DNA from: Magnetococcales bacterium
Lineage (GTDB): Bacteria; Pseudomonadota; Magnetococcia; Magnetococcales; Magnetaquicoccaceae
Assembly (NCBI GenBank): GCA_002753095.1
Contig: PDZU01000006.1
Coordinates: 29,469 to 93,468, forward strand
Reading direction: 5' to 3'
Length of the DNA stretch: 64,000 nt
The position numbers and the translations under genes were made by a program. The notes beneath the pieces are model-generated. The model was given only the letters and a program-made list of their open reading frames with translations, was not told where the DNA came from and did no database searches. Below, piece by piece: positions 61,215 to 64,000 of this stretch (position 1 is the stretch's first letter; each line of letters opens with the position of its first letter).

Positions 61215-62648
61215 TCAGGCAGCTCCTGTGCGGCATACTCGGTTGCGCTGGCGCGGCACTGGCTTGGACTTGGCGACGGTCGGAACCATTGTGGTGGCAG
61301 GTTTTCCAGCGACTGTGCGGGCGCCGGCGCTGCGAGCACCCGTCTCGGCAAGGCCCTTTTTTGGCAGACTGTTTGGCTGCTTGCCACGGGCAGGCTGCCT
61401 GGGGGCGGTGCTGTGTGGTTCGGACGGCGTGCGGACCGGGGCCGTCTGCACTCTCTTTGCCTTGCCCGACTGTTGTGCAGGTTTGGCCTTGGCTGGGGCC
61501 GTTTCTGGCACCATGGAGTGATACGGATGCTCTGCATCGACACGCACGGCGCAGCGAATGGTGCGTTCGATATCGCGCAAAAAGCCCCGCTCGCTGGCAT
61601 CACAAAAGGAGATGGCCATGCCCTGGCGGCCTGCCCTGGCGGTACGACCGATGCGATGCACGTAGCTTTCCGGTTCGTTGGGCAGATCAAAATTGATCAC
61701 GTGGCTGACACCGGGCACATCCAGCCCCCGTGCGGCAATGTCCGTAGCCACCAGCACGCGCAGACGGCCATCACGAAACCCGTTCAGGGCCGTTTCGCGG
61801 GCGTTTTGCGACTTGTTGCCATGGATTGCCGACACCTCGACTCCGGAGGCTTCCAGGGTATCGGCCAAGCGATCGGCGCCATATTTGGTGCGGGTAAAAA
61901 CCAGAGCCTGCCGTATTTCGTGATTTTGCAGAACATCTTTCAGGAGCAGAACCTTGTTTCCTTTTTCGACCAGATAGACCTTTTGTTCGACCCGGTCGAC
62001 GGTGGTGGCTGTGGGGGCAACCTCAACCAGCACCGGGTCGCTCAGCAGGCTTTCGGCCAAGGCGGCGATGGATTTGGGCATGGTGGCGGAAAAAAGCAGG
62101 GTTTGCCGTTCGGCGGGCAGTCTGGTGATGATCTTGCGAATATCGTGGATGAAGCCCATATCCAGCATACGGTCTGCCTCATCGAGGACAAAAACTTCCA
62201 GTTGTTCCAGGGAGACGAAGCCCTGTCCCATCAGATCCAGGAGGCGACCGGGGGTAGCCACCAGCACATCGACACCGCGCAGCATGGCGCGCACTTGGTT
62301 GCGCTGGTTGACCCCGCCGAAGATGACCGCGCGGGAGAGTTTCATGCGGGCGCCGTAGGCGGCAAAACTGGCATCGATTTGTGCAGCAAGTTCCCGTGTT
62401 GGGGCCAGAATGAGGACTCTGGCTTGTCTGGCGCGGGTGTGGGCGCGTTGCCGTCCCAGGCGGTCCAGAATGGGCAGGGCGAAGGCGGCGGTTTTGCCGG
62501 TTCCGGTTTGCGCGATGCCCAGCAGATCCCGTCCAGATTGCAGGTGAGGGATGGCCTGGGCCTGGATCGGGGTTGGTTGGGTATAACCAGCATGGTTAAG
62601 GGCGGACAGAATGGGGGAAAACAGGTTCAGTGCAGAAAAATCAGACAT
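61215..62648 (-). CDS. rhlE: DEAD-box RNA helicase, RhlE type
   Basis: [67 protein letters not shown]; basic low-complexity tail. Start at [10 protein letters not shown]. Confidence 0.93.
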   Translation of the reverse strand: MSDFSALNLFSPILSALNHAGYTQPTPIQAQAIPHLQSGRDLLGIAQTGTGKTAAFALPILDRLGRQRAHTRARQARVLILAPTRELAAQIDASFAAYGARMKLSRAVIFGGVNQRNQVRAMLRGVDVLVATPGRLLDLMGQGFVSLEQLEVFVLDEADRMLDMGFIHDIRKIITRLPAERQTLLFSATMPKSIAALAESLLSDPVLVEVAPTATTVDRVEQKVYLVEKGNKVLLLKDVLQNHEIRQALVFTRTKYGADRLADTLEASGVEVSAIHGNKSQNARETALNGFRDGRLRVLVATDIAARGLDVPGVSHVINFDLPNEPESYVHRIGRTARAGRQGMAISFCDASERGFLRDIERTIRCAVRVDAEHPYHSMVPETAPAKAKPAQQSGKAKRVQTAPVRTPSEPHSTAPRQPARGKQPNSLPKKGLAETGARSAGARTVAGKPATTMVPTVAKSKPVPRQRNRVCRTGAA

Positions 62649-62989
62649 CAAAAACAGGTAACCTCTCAGAAAGGGCGGATCGCCAGACATGTTCTTAAGC
62701 GAATGCTGCCGCCTTTTCCGCCATGGTATATTTTAAAGAGTGCATTCGTGGCCCGATCATGGGCTGATAATCCGCCAGAGTCAAGCGTTAATCCGGGGCG
62801 GTTGCAAAGGTGCTGTTGTGCCCTGCCAAAAGGGCAACGCAATAGCGTGCCCTGCAGGAAGTATTGAACTATTATTCCGGTAGCCGTATCAAAGCGGGAT
62901 GGCCGTACAGAACGCCTGAAAATTTGGATCGGCAACCGGGCTGGCCACAGAAACACGTTGTTTCCAACCATTACGAAGAAGGTATATCA

Positions 62990-63559
62990 ATGAAAAAAAC
63001 TCTGATGCTGGCAACGCTGTTGGGCACCTCATTGCTCCTGACCTGCGCCACCTATGCCGATGATGCCGCGCTGCTCGAAGAGGGCCGCAAGGTTGCCATG
63101 GAGTTGCCGCCCAAATTGCTGGCAAAATTGCAAGAAAACATCGCATCCTCTGGTTTGGAGGGTGCCATTCCGGTCTGCAAGGATCTTGCCCCCAAAATGG
63201 CTGGCGCCATTGCCCAACAAACCGGCTGGAAGATCAAACGCGTCAGCCTGAAAACCCGCAACAGTGCCCGTGCTGTCCCGGATGCCTGGGAGAAGGCGGC
63301 CTTGGAAGAGTTTGACCAACGTGCTGCTGCCGCAGAGAGCCCCGCCAAACTGGAAAAAGGCGAACGGATTGGCAATGAATATCGCTATATCAAAGCGCTG
63401 CCCGTACAACCGCTTTGCCTCAACTGTCATGGTCCGGCGGAAAATTTGGGCACAGCGGTCCAGGAGGTGCTCAAAAATCATTATCCAGATGATCAGGCCG
63501 TTGGTTACAGCGAAGGTCAGATTCGTGGCGCCATCAGCCTCAGGAAACCGATAGAATAG
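62990..63559 (+). CDS. Exported DUF3365/Tll0287-like heme-binding protein with CxxCH motif
   Basis: Signal peptide MKKTLMLATLLGTSLLLTCATYA; RVSLKTRNSARAVPDAWEKAALEEF; PLCLNCHGPAE; GYSEGQIRGAISLRKPI. Confidence 0.85.
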   Translation: MKKTLMLATLLGTSLLLTCATYADDAALLEEGRKVAMELPPKLLAKLQENIASSGLEGAIPVCKDLAPKMAGAIAQQTGWKIKRVSLKTRNSARAVPDAWEKAALEEFDQRAAAAESPAKLEKGERIGNEYRYIKALPVQPLCLNCHGPAENLGTAVQEVLKNHYPDDQAVGYSEGQIRGAISLRKPIE

Positions 63560-63599
63560 CCAACATCTGTTTGATTGACAGACGCGGCAATTGTCATGG

Positions 63600-63629
63600 G
63601 GGGGTGAGCCTGTACGGTCACCCCCTTTT
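63600..63629 (+). terminator. Rho-independent terminator
   Basis: gggggtga...tcaccccc stem followed by tttt. Confidence 0.75.
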
Positions 63630-63959
63630 GCTTGGGCAGGTAGTCATGGCGGTATCCGCTATTGGTGGCCCCATCTCCGTGCGGGGCATTGCCGAGTTTG
63701 GCGCCCGCGACTGCCCGGAAGGCAATACATTGACAATCACGCTGACCAAGCCGTTGTCATCATCGAGATTCAACATTCTTATATGGATATAATTTTTCTA
63801 AAATACAGCTTGACCTGACGAAGATAATTTTCTAACCTCTCCACGACCAGTCCCGGAATTGCCGTGACTTTTGCCTGACTGTGTTGCCTCAGATGAAATC
63901 GGACAGTTGCCTTCGTTTAATAAGCTACATACAATGGCTATCAAACGGAGGAACAAAGC

Positions 63960-64000
63960 ATGGAGAAGAAGCGCAGAAGGTACTCACCTCAGGAGAAGAC
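63960..64000 (+). CDS. Possible transposase OrfA N-terminus (truncated by window end)
   Basis: ATG with cggaggaa RBS; MEKKRRRYSPQEKT resembles starts of small HTH transposase subunits. Confidence 0.4.
   Translation, partial: MEKKRRRYSPQEK

Noticed and set aside
61206-62867. Plus-strand 553-aa ORF opposite rhlE
   Set aside because: Antisense to an unambiguous DEAD-box helicase; no recognisable motifs.

Overview
64-kb chromosomal window whose gene content looks like a Proteobacterium, possibly Magnetococcales-like (taxonomy is inference). Housekeeping and metabolic backbone: GAF/HD-GYP protein, metG, triple-receiver regulator, SDR, hemerythrin MCP, a complete propionyl-CoA/methylmalonyl-CoA module (prpE, MCM, meaB, pccB, pccA, mce, thiolase), bacteriohemerythrin, a two-component pair, a TonB-dependent receptor and rhlE. 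Two AT-rich accessory cassettes (about 7.1-17.1 kb and 20-35.2 kb) share one layout: secreted protein, TpsB/ShlB-type outer-membrane transporter, giant TPS-domain (filamentous-haemagglutinin-like) exoprotein ending in a caspase/CHAT-like His-Gly...Cys domain, then a small Cys-rich secreted protein. In cassette A the first protein is an RNase T2 homologue that appears to have lost catalytic residues. A second accessory system (51.1-61.0 kb) encodes a DUF4347/ELWxxDGT surface protein with TolC, two HlyD-type adaptors and an M50 (HELAH) peptidase-HlyD fusion, and no ABC ATPase. Upstream of metG there are two inverted XerCD dif-like sites (1794-1821 minus, 1853-1880 plus), which suggests the replication terminus or a Xer-integrating element. 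Other non-coding signals: a MITE-like 123-bp inverted-repeat element, dispersed palindromic intergenic repeats, in-frame tandem repeats in both TpsB genes, and a near-identical 333-bp repeat in one exoprotein.
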